Positions 19,880-28,241 of a stretch of 55,866 nucleotides of DNA are shown piece after piece. The translations under genes were made by a program, and so were the position numbers. This stretch comes from JACCXG01 sp963785755 (GTDB lineage: Bacteria; Acidobacteriota; Vicinamibacteria; Vicinamibacterales; 2-12-FULL-66-21). The notes under the pieces are model-generated. The model saw nothing but the letters and a program-made list of their open reading frames with translations, made no database searches and was not told where the DNA came from. The stretch covers positions 1-55,866 of the forward strand of contig CAWAXG010000054.1 of the NCBI GenBank assembly GCA_963785755.1, in the 5' to 3' direction. Numbering within the stretch: the stretch's first letter is position 1; the number at the start of each line of letters is the position of its first letter.

Positions 19880-21121
19880 ATGGAGATCACCAGCAGCGTG
19901 ACCGACGGGGTTGTCGAGATGGGCATCAAGGGCCGCCTTGACGGCTACTGGGCGGATCATCTCGACAAGACCCTCTCGGAGACCGTCCGCGCCGGGCACG
20001 ATCGCGTCCGCATCGATCTCTCCGACGTCGCCTTCATCAGCTCGGTCGGCATCGGCGTCGTGATGAAGTACCACAAGCAGCTGACGGCCATCCACGGGTG
20101 GCTGATCGTGGCGAACCCGTCGAAGCCGGTGAAGACGGTGCTCGACATGACGCGGCTGACCGGGCTGCTGAGCCCTCCGGAGGGACCCGCGGCGCGTGCT
20201 CCGCAGATCGTCAGCCGCCCATTCGAGTGGGCCGGAACGGCGTTCGATGTCTTCACCCTGCCCGGAGGTGGCAAGCTCCAGTGCCGGACCATCGGGAGCG
20301 ATTCGCCGCTCACCCGGTCGGCGTTTGCGGCGGATGACTGCGTCGACCTGCGCTGCCCCGATTCGTCGTTCGCGCTCGGCCTCGGCGGTTTCGGCGACGG
20401 CTTCACCGATTGCCGCGGCCGGTTCGGTGAGTTTCTCGCGGTTGCGGGGGCTGCCGCGTGCCTGCCGACCGATGGCACCAACGTCGCCGATTTCCTGGTG
20501 TCGCCTGGCGGCGAGGGGCCGGAGCTGCGGGTCCTGTATGGGCTCGCGTGCGATGGACCCCCGGCCTGGCTCGTGCGATTCGACGCGGCGCGGGCCGGGC
20601 CCCTCCCGTTGTCGGACCTGGCGGCGAGCTGCCTCGCGATCGCGCAGGCCGAGGCCGTGGGGATCGTGTTCGTCGCCGAATCGGCGGGGCTGGTCGGAGC
20701 GGCGCTCCGCCGCTCACCGGCGAACAGCGGCCACGATGGGGAGATCTTCACTCACCCCGGTATTCGCGGCTGGCTCAGCTTCACCGCGGAACCGGCCTTC
20801 GCGCGTGCGTTGACGCTCGGGGTTGGCGTCGTCGCGCGCTCCGGGGCGAGCCCCGGACAGCGGCTCCTCAGACCGCTCGGAGCAGGCTCGGATCTGTCGG
20901 GCCACGTCCATGCTGCCGCGTTCTCTTTCCGGCCGCTCAAGAAAGGGTTCGTCGATCTGAAGGAAACGGTCGCGACGCTGTTCCACTCGGAGGCCCTGCT
21001 GGGCGTCCTGCACCTGCTGCACGACGATCGCGAGATCGTGGGCGTGGGCCAGAGCGCGTTCATCCGCGGCGCGTGCTGGGTCGGCCCGATTACGGCCTGG
21101 TCGACGGAGACTGGAGGCTGA
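19880..21121 (+). CDS. STAS-domain protein with large unassigned C-terminal domain
   Basis: A protein of 413 residues. Residues 1-100 are a STAS domain (anti-sigma factor antagonist type): GVVEMGIKGRLDGYWADHL, then VRIDLSDVAFISSVGIGVVM with the usual phosphorylatable Ser. Residues about 120-410 form a second domain I cannot name, rich in Gly and Ala, with GFGDGFTDCRGRFGEF and a conserved-looking end (RPLKKGFVDLKETVATLF, DDREIVGVGQSAFIRGACW). The gene sits between the binding protein and the permease of one ABC importer, with almost no spacing. A role in switching transport or sensing uptake is plausible but inferred. Confidence 0.8.
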   Translation: MEITSSVTDGVVEMGIKGRLDGYWADHLDKTLSETVRAGHDRVRIDLSDVAFISSVGIGVVMKYHKQLTAIHGWLIVANPSKPVKTVLDMTRLTGLLSPPEGPAARAPQIVSRPFEWAGTAFDVFTLPGGGKLQCRTIGSDSPLTRSAFAADDCVDLRCPDSSFALGLGGFGDGFTDCRGRFGEFLAVAGAAACLPTDGTNVADFLVSPGGEGPELRVLYGLACDGPPAWLVRFDAARAGPLPLSDLAASCLAIAQAEAVGIVFVAESAGLVGAALRRSPANSGHDGEIFTHPGIRGWLSFTAEPAFARALTLGVGVVARSGASPGQRLLRPLGAGSDLSGHVHAAAFSFRPLKKGFVDLKETVATLFHSEALLGVLHLLHDDREIVGVGQSAFIRGACWVGPITAWSTETGG

Positions 21122-21130
21122 CGCCGAGCC

Positions 21131-22069
21131 ATGTCTCTGCTGATTGGGGCCATCACCATCGGACTGATCCTGTCGCTGCTCGCGCTCGGCGTCTTCGTCA
21201 GCTTCCGAATCTTCTCGTTTCCCGACATCACGGCCGATGGGTCGATCACGCTTGGAGCGGCGGTCGCTGCGACGCTGCTGGTGCACGGAGTCAATCCCGT
21301 GGTGGCGACGGCAGCTGGCGCGGGCGCCGGCGCGCTGGCCGGCGCGACGACGGCCATCCTGCACACACGGTTCGGGATCAACAACCTGCTCTCGGGCGTC
21401 CTGGTCATGACCGCCCTGTATTCCGTGAACCTGCACGTCATGAACACGAGCAACGTCCCGCTGATGTCCGCTCGGACGCTGGCGTCGATCGCCGAAGAAC
21501 TGGGGACGTCCATCTTCCGCACCGCGCGCGTGAATGTCGCGGGGTGGGAGGTGAGCGCGCGCGATCTGTCCATCCTGGTCTTCGCGTTCGGCGCGGCCGC
21601 GGTCGTCAGCGTGGTGGTCTACCTGTTCTTCCGAACCAACCTGGGGACCGCGATGCGTGCGGCTGGCGACAACGAGGACATGATTCGTGCCCTCGGCGTC
21701 AACGTCGGCCACATGATCGTCATCGGGCTCGCGCTGTCCAACGGACTCGTGGCCCTGTCGGGAGCGCTGCTCGCGCAGTATCAGGGCTTCGCCGACGTGC
21801 AGATGGGGATCGGCATGGTCGTCTGGGGCCTGGCGAGCGTGATCATCGGCGAGGCCCTCGTGGGCACCCGGCAGCTCGGCTACGTCATCGTCGGGGCCAT
21901 CCTGGGGTCGGTGCTGTTCCGGCTGCTCGTGGCCGTCGCGCTCCGGTGGGGCCTGAATCCGAACGATCTGAAGATCATCACGGCGTTGTTCGTCTTCGCG
22001 GCGCTCGTGCTGCCGGCTCTCGTCGCGCGCGCCGGAAAGAAGACTCGGCCCGGCGAAAGCGTGGCCTGA
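21131..22069 (+). CDS. ABC transporter permease, TrpY/BPD_transp_2 type
   Basis: A protein of 312 residues with about eight to ten hydrophobic helices. LLIGAITIGLILSLLALGVF opens the first helix. The segment DITADGSITLGAAVAATLL and the cytoplasmic loop MRAAGDNEDMIRALGVNVG (the contact loop to the ATPase) are characteristic of this permease class. Start ATG at 21131, ten bases after the STAS gene. It should form the membrane channel of the importer with the ATPase at 22075. Confidence 0.9.
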   Translation: MSLLIGAITIGLILSLLALGVFVSFRIFSFPDITADGSITLGAAVAATLLVHGVNPVVATAAGAGAGALAGATTAILHTRFGINNLLSGVLVMTALYSVNLHVMNTSNVPLMSARTLASIAEELGTSIFRTARVNVAGWEVSARDLSILVFAFGAAAVVSVVVYLFFRTNLGTAMRAAGDNEDMIRALGVNVGHMIVIGLALSNGLVALSGALLAQYQGFADVQMGIGMVVWGLASVIIGEALVGTRQLGYVIVGAILGSVLFRLLVAVALRWGLNPNDLKIITALFVFAALVLPALVARAGKKTRPGESVA

Positions 22070-22074
22070 GACGC

Positions 22075-22887
22075 ATGCTCGACATCCAACGCGCGTTCAA
22101 GACCTTCAACCCCGGCACGCCGAACGAAGTACGCGCGCTGCGGGGGGTCGATCTCGCGATCGACGACGGCTCCTTCGTGATCGTCGTCGGGACGAACGGG
22201 TCGGGAAAGTCGACGCTGCTCAATGCGGTCGCCGGCACGTTCCTGCTCGACACCGGATCGATCCGGCTCGACGGGGTCGACGTGACGAAGTGGCTGGATC
22301 ATCGCCGGGCGTCGCTGGTGGGACGCGTCTTCCAGAATCCATTCAGCGGCACGGCGCCGACGATGTCGATTGCCGAAAACCTGGCGCTGGCGGCGCGGCG
22401 CGGGCAGCGCCGCGGGCTGGGGTGGGCGCTGTCGGGGAACACGCGCCGCGAGCTGCGCGATCGGGTCAGCCGGTTGGGGATGGGCCTCGAGGATCGACTC
22501 GACAACGCGATCGGCAGCCTGTCCGGCGGGCAGCGGCAGGCATTGACGCTGCTCATCGCCACCTGGATCAGGCCGCGGCTGCTGCTGCTCGACGAGCACA
22601 CCGCGGCGCTCGATCCGAAGAGCGCCGACCAGGTGATCCGGATCAGCCAGGAGGTCGTCGAGCGCGATCGCCTGACGACGATGATGGTGACGCACTCGAT
22701 GGCACAGGCCACGCACCTGGGCGATCGGCTGATCATGATGTATCACGGCCGGATCATCCACGACTTCCGAGGAGCCGAGAAGCGCCGGCTGCGCGTCGAG
22801 GACCTGCTGGCGCGATTCGAAGAGGTTCGCCGCGCGGAGCAGCTCGACGAGACCGCGGCCGAGATGCTGAAGCGGGCGTATGTTTGA
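22075..22887 (+). CDS. ABC transporter ATP-binding protein
   Basis: The ATG at 22075 starts MLDIQRAFKTFNPGTPNEV; the frame remains open far upstream but only as an overlap with other genes. It has Walker A GTNGSGKST, a Q-loop FQNPFSG, the signature LSGGQRQAL, Walker B LLLLDEHTAALD, and the H-loop VTHSM. It is 270 residues long, normal for a single ABC domain. It lies five bases after the permease gene. It should energise the importer made with the proteins at 18768 and 21131. Confidence 0.92.
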   Translation: MLDIQRAFKTFNPGTPNEVRALRGVDLAIDDGSFVIVVGTNGSGKSTLLNAVAGTFLLDTGSIRLDGVDVTKWLDHRRASLVGRVFQNPFSGTAPTMSIAENLALAARRGQRRGLGWALSGNTRRELRDRVSRLGMGLEDRLDNAIGSLSGGQRQALTLLIATWIRPRLLLLDEHTAALDPKSADQVIRISQEVVERDRLTTMMVTHSMAQATHLGDRLIMMYHGRIIHDFRGAEKRRLRVEDLLARFEEVRRAEQLDETAAEMLKRAYV

Positions 22888-22901
22888 GTGATGATGTCTG
22901 A

Positions 22902-23324
22902 GTGATGGAAGATGCGGGCGCAGCGTCGATCACCCTGGCCAACCGGCTGGAGGAGATCGCACGTGTGACCGGGTTCCTGGAGTCGTTCGCCGCGCGCCAC
23001 CACCTGTCCGATGATGTCGGGTTCGCCCTCACGCTCGCGATGGACGAGGTCGTCACCAACATCGCCCGGCACGGCTATCCCGCCGGCGAAGCAGGCGAGA
23101 TCGTCGTCAGGATCCGGATGGAGGCCGGGACCGTCGTGCTGCACGTGGAGGATGCGGGCCGGCCGTTCAATCCGCTCGATGCGCCGCCCGTTGATCTCGA
23201 TGCGCCGCTCGAGGGGCGCCCGATCGGTGGACTCGGCATCCATCTGATTCGCTCGTTGATGGACCAGGTGGAGTACCGCCGAGAGGATGGCCGCAATGTG
23301 CTCGTGATGCGGAAGGGGACCTGA
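22902..23324 (+). CDS. RsbW-like serine kinase/anti-sigma ATPase
   Basis: About 139 residues; GTG at 22902 or ATG at 22905. A compact GHKL ATPase: FALTLAMDEVVTNIARHGYP is the N-box with its conserved Glu and Asn. VLHVEDAGRPFNPL is the G1 box with the Asp, and GRPIGGLGIHLIRSLMDQVEY is the G2 box. This is the RsbW/SpoIIAB type that phosphorylates STAS partners. A STAS protein is encoded in the same operon (19880), so a kinase-substrate pair is likely. No PP2C phosphatase or sigma factor is encoded beside it to complete the classical switch. Confidence 0.88.
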   Translation: MMEDAGAASITLANRLEEIARVTGFLESFAARHHLSDDVGFALTLAMDEVVTNIARHGYPAGEAGEIVVRIRMEAGTVVLHVEDAGRPFNPLDAPPVDLDAPLEGRPIGGLGIHLIRSLMDQVEYRREDGRNVLVMRKGT

Positions 23325-23397
23325 CACGCGAGGTCTGCTCATTCGCCGAACATGGAAGCGCGGCACATCGAAGCTGAACCAGACGGACGTCGAGTCA

Positions 23398-23424
23398 TGT
23401 CACATTCCGAGGCCCTATCCCGTC
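23398..23424 (+). promoter_or_regulatory. ECF41-type promoter (site A)
   Basis: TGTCACA at 23398, 16 bases, then CGTC at 23421: an exact match to the promoter known for ECF41 sigma factors. It lies about 25 bases before the ribosome binding site of a small reading frame and about 185 bases before the AhpD-like gene. Confidence 0.75.
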
Positions 23425-23450
23425 TCACTGTTGGAGACAGGAGGAGCGAC

Positions 23451-23567
23451 ATGTCCAGATGGGCACGGCGGAAACGGATCCTTGCCGACGTCGTAACCAT
23501 GATGGTGGGGCCGATCGGCATGGCCCTCGGTGGGCTGGCTCTGGCGCGCGCCCGCCGCATCGGCTGA
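23451..23567 (+). CDS. Small membrane-like peptide, 38 aa
   Basis: The ATG at 23451 follows a strong AGGAGG ribosome binding site six bases away. It encodes MSRWARRKRILADVVTMMVG and then a Gly/Ala-rich hydrophobic stretch (PIGMALGGLALARA) ending in RRIG. The layout of basic end, one hydrophobic helix and basic end suits a small inner-membrane peptide. It sits between an ECF41-type promoter and the AhpD-like gene, so it may be the first cistron of that unit. No family is recognised. Confidence 0.4.
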   Translation: MSRWARRKRILADVVTMMVGPIGMALGGLALARARRIG

Positions 23568-23608
23568 CCCTGAGCGTTTGACGGACCCTGAGCGGAGGAG
23601 TGATCATC

Positions 23609-24093
23609 ATGGCACCACGAATCGACGTCACGAAGTACCCGGATGCTTTGAAGGCATGTACGGCCTGGAGCGGATCGCGCGCGAGCGCGGCATCGAGCGG
23701 AAGCTGCTGCACCTGATCAAGACGCGCGTGTCGCAGATCAACGGCTGCGCGTACTGCATCGACATGCACACGAAGGATGCGCGTGCGGAAGGCGAGACCG
23801 AGCAGCGCCTGTACGGCCTGTCGGCGTGGCAGGAGACGCCGTTCTACACGCCCCGCGAGCGTGCCGCGCTGGAGTGGGCCGAGACGCTGACGCTGATTGC
23901 GTCCCACCACGTCTCCGACGAGCTCTACGCCCGCACACGTGAGCACTTCACCGAAGCGGAGCTGGTCGGCCTGACGTTCGCCGTCATCGCCATCAACGGC
24001 TGGAACCGCCTCGCGATCCCGTACCGCGCCGAGGTAGGCTCGTATCAGCCAGGCACCACCGAGGCCGCGGCGGCTACGCACGCGTCAGCCTGA
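23609..24093 (+). CDS. AhpD/carboxymuconolactone decarboxylase family protein, one-base deletion
   Basis: The ATG at 23609 gives MAPRIDVTKYPDALKA, after which the frame breaks near 23655; adding one A (GCAATG) joins it to MYGLERIARERGIERKLLHLIKTR. It has the redox CxxC with a following His in NGCAYCIDMHTKDAR, as in alkylhydroperoxidase D proteins, and ends NRLAIPYRAEVG. About 162 residues, normal for the family, which acts as a thiol-dependent peroxidase or a related enzyme. This gene class is a known genomic partner of ECF41 sigma factors, which fits the promoter at 23398. Confidence 0.85.
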
Positions 24094-24211
24094 TCCGCCA
24101 CGCGGCCAGGCGGGATCGGCGTCTCAGGACAACGAGCGGCGCGAGCACCAGTCGGGTCGGCCAGTAAGAACGACCGACAAGCATCCGTCGATGTGACACA
24201 GAATCTGGTGA

Positions 24212-25759
24212 ATGGCTGCCGCGGACCGAGCTGAGGTGCTGATCGTCGGCGCAGGCCCAACCGGTCTGGTTCTGGCGCTCTGGCTGACGCGGCTGGGCGT
24301 TCACGTCAAGATCGTCGATAAGGCGGCGGAGCCGGCGACGACGTCGCGCGCAGTCGCCGTGCAGGCCCGCACGCTCGAGTTCTATCGTCAGGTCGGGCTG
24401 GCGGATAGTGTCATCGCGCGCGGTCGTGAAGTGTCAGCTGCGAATCTGTGGGTCTCGGGCCGCCCGGTTGCGCGCGCGGTGTTCGGACCGATGGGCCGAG
24501 GGCTCAGCCCGTACCCCTATGCGTTCATCTTTCCGCAGGACGAGCACGAGCGGCTGCTGATCGATCGGCTGAGCGACGCTGGAGTCAGGGTCGAGCGGGA
24601 GACGGAATTCGTCGGGCTCGAGGAACGCGACGATGGCATCGTCGCGCGGCTCGAGCGCGCAGGCGGCGGCGTCGACTACTGCGAAGCCGCATTCGTCGCC
24701 GGCTGCGACGGCGCTCACTCGCGTCTGCGCGAGGTGTTGTCGATCGGTTTTCCGGGCGGGACGTACGAGCACCTCTTCTACGTTGCCGATGTCGAGGCGC
24801 ACGGACCCGTGATGAACGGCGACATCCACGTCGCGCTCGACCGCACTGACTTCCTCGCCGTGTTCCCTCTGACCGACGCACATCGCGCACGCCTCGTCGG
24901 GACCGTTCGACACGAGGCGGAGGCAGCCCGGCGCGAGAGCCTGACCTGGGATGATGTCAGCACACGCGTGATCGAGTGGATGCGTATCGACGTCGAACGC
25001 GTGAACTGGTTCTCGACGTATCACGTGCATCATCGGGTCGCCGACCGCTTCCGCAGCGGACGCGCGTTCCTCCTGGGCGATGCGGCGCACGTCCATAGTC
25101 CTGTCGGCGGGCAGGGTATGAACACCGGTATCGGAGATGCGGTGAATCTCGCATGGAAGCTCGCCGCGGTTCTGCGCGGACGCGCGGGCGTTCCAATTCT
25201 CGACACCTACGAGCCGGAGCGAATCGCCTTTGCTCGACGGCTCGTGGCGACGACCGATCGGGCATTTACCGGCGTGACGAGCTCCTCGGTCACCGCGCGC
25301 ACGCTGCGATTGCACGTCGTGCCAGCGCTGCTGCCGCGACTGCTGACAATACAAGCGGTCCGCCGCCTTGCGTTTCGAACGGTCTCCCAGACGGCGATCG
25401 ACTATCGCGGCAGCGCACTGAGTGAAGGGCGGGCCGGTCGAGTCCAAGGCGGCGATCGGCTGCCGTGGGTGCCTCTCGATGCTTCGGATCGCGGCGCAGA
25501 CAACTTCACACCACTGACGTCACTCGAGTGGCAAGTGCACGTCTACGGCACCGTGGTCCCGGAGGTTCGTGCGGTATGCGCCGAGCGCCACCTCGCGCTG
25601 CACGAGTTCGGCTGGCAACCCTCGATGGAGCGCGCCGGTCTTCGGCGAGACGCACTATATCTGCTGCGGCCGGATGGTTATGTCGCGCTGGCGGCACCGG
25701 AACAGTCGGCGCCGACGCTGACCGCCTACCTCCGGGAGCGCGCCATTCGCTTTTCTTGA
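24212..25759 (+). CDS. FAD-dependent aromatic monooxygenase
   Basis: A protein of 515 residues. The Rossmann motif is VLIVGAGPTGLVLALWLTRLG (residues about 8-28). The GCDGAHSRLR segment (about 167) is the DG motif of PHBH-fold flavin hydroxylases, and GDAAHVHSPVGGQGMNTGIG (about 289) is the second FAD-binding motif. A thioredoxin-like C-terminal region follows. It should hydroxylate a phenolic or polyketide-like substrate using NAD(P)H and O2. The frame is intact. It lies 118 bases after the AhpD-like gene; a direct ECF41 promoter before it is not convincing. Confidence 0.9.
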   Translation: MAAADRAEVLIVGAGPTGLVLALWLTRLGVHVKIVDKAAEPATTSRAVAVQARTLEFYRQVGLADSVIARGREVSAANLWVSGRPVARAVFGPMGRGLSPYPYAFIFPQDEHERLLIDRLSDAGVRVERETEFVGLEERDDGIVARLERAGGGVDYCEAAFVAGCDGAHSRLREVLSIGFPGGTYEHLFYVADVEAHGPVMNGDIHVALDRTDFLAVFPLTDAHRARLVGTVRHEAEAARRESLTWDDVSTRVIEWMRIDVERVNWFSTYHVHHRVADRFRSGRAFLLGDAAHVHSPVGGQGMNTGIGDAVNLAWKLAAVLRGRAGVPILDTYEPERIAFARRLVATTDRAFTGVTSSSVTARTLRLHVVPALLPRLLTIQAVRRLAFRTVSQTAIDYRGSALSEGRAGRVQGGDRLPWVPLDASDRGADNFTPLTSLEWQVHVYGTVVPEVRAVCAERHLALHEFGWQPSMERAGLRRDALYLLRPDGYVALAAPEQSAPTLTAYLRERAIRFS

Positions 25760-25827
25760 ACGTCGGCGCATGAGCGCCGCACATCAGCGCCGGCGGTCAG
25801 GCGTCGGCCGCGTGAGTGACGTTCCTG

Positions 25828-26823
25828 TCAACGCTCGCTGTCCAGGATGCGCATCTGATGTTCGTCGTAGCGCGTGCCGGCCACGGCCGATGGCGGCACG
25901 GCCTCTTCGATCCGAGCGACGTCTGCCGGTGAGAGCTCGATTTGGAGGGCGCCAAGCGATTCGGCGAGCTGCGTTCGTTTTCGCGCGCCGATCAGTGGCA
26001 CGATGCCGGGGCCTTTCGCGAGCACCCACGCAATAGCGAGCTGCGGGACTGTCACGCCTTTCTCGGACGCCAGCTTCTGCAACGCGTCGATCAGACGCTG
26101 ATTGCGTTCGCGGTTTTCGCCCGTGAAACGCGGCAGGTGCGCGCGAAAGTCGCCACTCGACGTCGTCCTCGAACCGCTGAGCAGCCCACGCGACAGCACG
26201 CCGTACACCGTGACGCCGATGCCGTGTTCCGCCAGGAGCGGAAAGATCCGTGTCTCGGGCATGCGGCTCACGAGGGAGTACTCAATCTGGAGATCGCTGA
26301 TGGGGTGGACCGCCTGCGCCCGACGGATGGTGTCCGGTCCTACCTCTGACAACCCGACGGCGCCGACGTACCCGGCTTTGACGAGATCCGCAATCGCGCC
26401 GATGGTGTCCTCGATGGGCACACTTGGATCGAGGCGGCCAGGACGATAGATGTCGATGTGGTCCAGGCCGAGGCGCGTCAGACTGTACGCGAGAAAATTC
26501 TTCATCGCGATGGGCCGGGTATCCAGGCCGAGCCAGCTCTTGTCCGGGCCGCGCAACGCCCCGAACTTCACCGAGATCAGCGCCTTGTCGCGACGATCGC
26601 GCAGCGCCCGTCCGATCAGCAGCTCGTTGTGCCCGGCGGCGTAGTAGTCGCCGGTGTCGAGCAGGGTGATCCCGGCGTCAAGCGCCGCGTGAATCGTCGC
26701 GATGCTCTCGGTCTCGTCCGCCGGACCGTAGAAGTCGGACATCCCCATGCAGCCCAGGGCCAACGGAAAGACGACGGGGCCGCTCGCCCCGAGTTGACGG
26801 CGCTGTGGTGGTCGGGAGCTCAT
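25828..26823 (-). CDS. Aldo/keto reductase
   Basis: A protein of 331 residues in the YakC/Tas-like aldo/keto reductase group. The catalytic tetrad is visible: Asp in TLLDTGDYYAAG with Tyr just after, Lys in ALISVKFGAL, and a histidine-equivalent position in DHIDIYRPGRLD. The NADPH-binding C-terminal part includes IVPLIGARKRTQLAESL. The canonical His of the tetrad reads as Tyr-Arg-Pro (IDIYRPGR), which is common in this subgroup. It is convergent with the monooxygenase. It is inside the ECF41 neighbourhood, but no matching promoter was found upstream. Confidence 0.9.
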   Translation of the reverse strand: MSSRPPQRRQLGASGPVVFPLALGCMGMSDFYGPADETESIATIHAALDAGITLLDTGDYYAAGHNELLIGRALRDRRDKALISVKFGALRGPDKSWLGLDTRPIAMKNFLAYSLTRLGLDHIDIYRPGRLDPSVPIEDTIGAIADLVKAGYVGAVGLSEVGPDTIRRAQAVHPISDLQIEYSLVSRMPETRIFPLLAEHGIGVTVYGVLSRGLLSGSRTTSSGDFRAHLPRFTGENRERNQRLIDALQKLASEKGVTVPQLAIAWVLAKGPGIVPLIGARKRTQLAESLGALQIELSPADVARIEEAVPPSAVAGTRYDEHQMRILDSER

Positions 26824-26880
26824 GACATGAAGGTAGATCGCCTGGTGTCCTTCGGCAAGTAAGGCGCCATAGAGTTCTAT

Positions 26881-27199
26881 GGTCTCCGGTTAGCGCGTCC
26901 CACCGTCCAACATCCCCCGTGACCGCGGCGGACGGCGAGGCTCGTGGCGTACCGCCAGGCACGAGTCGCGGATTGACGCGGATCTGCGCGGATCGTGCGA
27001 CGCGGGCGAGCGCGCCAATTCGCGGCTCGGCGGAGCGCGGGTCGTCACGACACGCCGCTGCGGCTTGCAGCCGGCGTGCACGACCGCTGGAGATCCGCGC
27101 ACATCCGCGTCTCGTGTTCTTCCCCCAGGAGGCTCGCCCGTCACTGCGCCGCGGGGGGACGATGCGGCTTCCGGCGCGTCTGACCCGCTAAACGGAGAC
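26881..27199. mobile_element. MITE-like element, copy 1
   Basis: A non-coding element of 319 bp. The terminal inverted repeats are GTCTCCGGTTAG at 26882-26893 and CTAAACGGAGAC at 27188-27199 (11 of 12 positions pair). The heptamer GTTCTAT occurs directly outside each end (26874-26880 and 27200-27206), as expected for a target-site duplication. The interior is full of GATCCGCG-type motifs and a hairpin near 27050-27080. The outer parts match, in inverted orientation, the element at 50379-50780. Open frames across it are not protein-like. No transposase is encoded; a partner transposase was not found in the window. Confidence 0.8.
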
Positions 27200-27221
27200 G
27201 TTCTATATCGATCGGCATCTC

Positions 27222-28091
27222 TCAGTCGACGATCGACACGTCGAGCTCGCCGAGCCGCGCCGGATTGCCGATGACCTCGATCTCGGTGATCCTGCCGTTC
27301 GCGATCGTGAAGCGGAGCGCTCTCACCAATCGTCCGTGCGGCGCCACCACGACGCCGATGGCCCCATCCACGAGCGCGGGCTGCGTGAGCCGCGCCATGT
27401 GCCCGTAGGCGACCGCCCCCTTCGCCCAGACCGCCGCGCCGCGGATCTCGGTCGGCGCGCCGGCCGCCATGTCCGCGCGAACCACGAGATCCGGATCGAG
27501 GACGGCGAGCAGGCCTTCGAAGTCGCCAGCGCGTAATGCGGCGATAAAGGCCTCGACGACCTCGCGCTGCCGGCCGAGATCGGGGTCGGGCGCCCCGCCG
27601 CCGCGCACACGGCGCCGCGCGCGGCTGGCGAGCTGCCGCGCCGCCTCTGCGGAACGGCCGACGATCGGCGCGATCTCCTCGAACGGCACGCCGAACATGT
27701 CGTGCAGCACGAAGGCGAGGCGTTCCGCCGGCGTCAGCCGGTCGAGCACGACGAGCAGCGCGAGCCCGACCGAATCCGCGAGGAGCGCTTCCTGCTCGGG
27801 GCTGCTCCCGCGCGTGCCGGTCGCGACCGGCTCCGGCGCGTCCGGGGTGAGCGGCTCTTCGCGCCGCGACTGGCGCGACCGCAGCATGTCGAGGCACACG
27901 CGCGCGACGACGGTGGTCAGCCATCCGCCAAGGTTGTCGATCTCCGCGCTATCGGCGCGGCTGAGCCGCAGCCACGCTTCCTGAACCGCGTCGTCCACCT
28001 CGCTCAACGAGCCGAGCATCCGGTACGCCACGCCGCGCAGATGGGCTCGGTGCTCTTCGAATCGCTCGGCTAGATACTCGCGTTCGTTCAT
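27222..28091 (-). CDS. ECF sigma factor, ECF41/SigJ type
   Basis: A protein of 289 residues. Sigma region 2 covers about residues 8-75 (LAERFEEHRAHLRGVAYRMLG, DAVQEAWLRLSRAD) and region 4 about 115-170 (LTPAERLAFVLHDMFGVPFEEIAPIVGRS). The C-terminal 110 residues are a SnoaL-like domain (FIAALRAGDFEGLLAVLDPDLVVRADM) that in the ECF41 group replaces an anti-sigma factor and controls activity. The upstream minus-strand site at 28128-28154 matches the ECF41 promoter, so autoregulation is likely. A MITE-like element lies immediately downstream. The frame is intact. Confidence 0.92.
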   Translation of the reverse strand: MNEREYLAERFEEHRAHLRGVAYRMLGSLSEVDDAVQEAWLRLSRADSAEIDNLGGWLTTVVARVCLDMLRSRQSRREEPLTPDAPEPVATGTRGSSPEQEALLADSVGLALLVVLDRLTPAERLAFVLHDMFGVPFEEIAPIVGRSAEAARQLASRARRRVRGGGAPDPDLGRQREVVEAFIAALRAGDFEGLLAVLDPDLVVRADMAAGAPTEIRGAAVWAKGAVAYGHMARLTQPALVDGAIGVVVAPHGRLVRALRFTIANGRITEIEVIGNPARLGELDVSIVD

Positions 28092-28092
28092 C

Positions 28093-28119
28093 GGTCACAC
28101 TTCCTCGTCGCGTTCCGTC
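28093..28119 (+). promoter_or_regulatory. ECF41-type promoter (site B)
   Basis: GGTCACA at 28093, 16 bases, CGTC at 28116. It points to the glyoxalase-fold gene at 28242 and the protease-like gene after it. It overlaps the leader of the divergent sigma gene. Confidence 0.65.
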
Positions 28120-28127
28120 ATAGCAGT

Positions 28128-28154
28128 GACGCGGCCGCGCCCGCGAATGTGACA
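28128..28154 (-). promoter_or_regulatory. ECF41-type promoter (site C), autoregulatory
   Basis: On the minus strand: TGTCACA (plus 28148-28154), 16 bases, CGTC (plus 28128-28131). It is an exact match, with the -10 element 37 bases before the sigma factor start codon. Confidence 0.75.
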
Positions 28155-28241
28155 TTAGAACTGGTTTCGAGGCTTCTCGGCGCGCCACGGCCGCGTGGGG
28201 CGCCGCGGGGCGAAGCCCCCGGATCTGATAAGGAGGAAAAG

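Noticed and set aside
20458..22074. An open frame of more than 800 codons covers the permease region in another frame before the ABC ATPase.
   Set aside because: Its N-terminal 540 residues are Arg/Gly/Pro-rich and overlap the STAS and permease genes; only the part from 22075 is a real gene.
23567..23597. Direct repeat of GACCCTGAGCG separated by a short spacer.
   Set aside because: Two short copies only; it could be a chance repeat and no regulator can be linked to it.
24172..24198. ECF41-like promoter match on the minus strand with GACC where GACG is needed.
   Set aside because: The -10 element is wrong and no gene follows on that strand in the expected place.
26890..27924. A long minus-strand frame overlapping the MITE-like element and the sigma factor gene.
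   Set aside because: Its composition is Arg/Ala-rich and it lies antisense or out of frame to recognised sequence.
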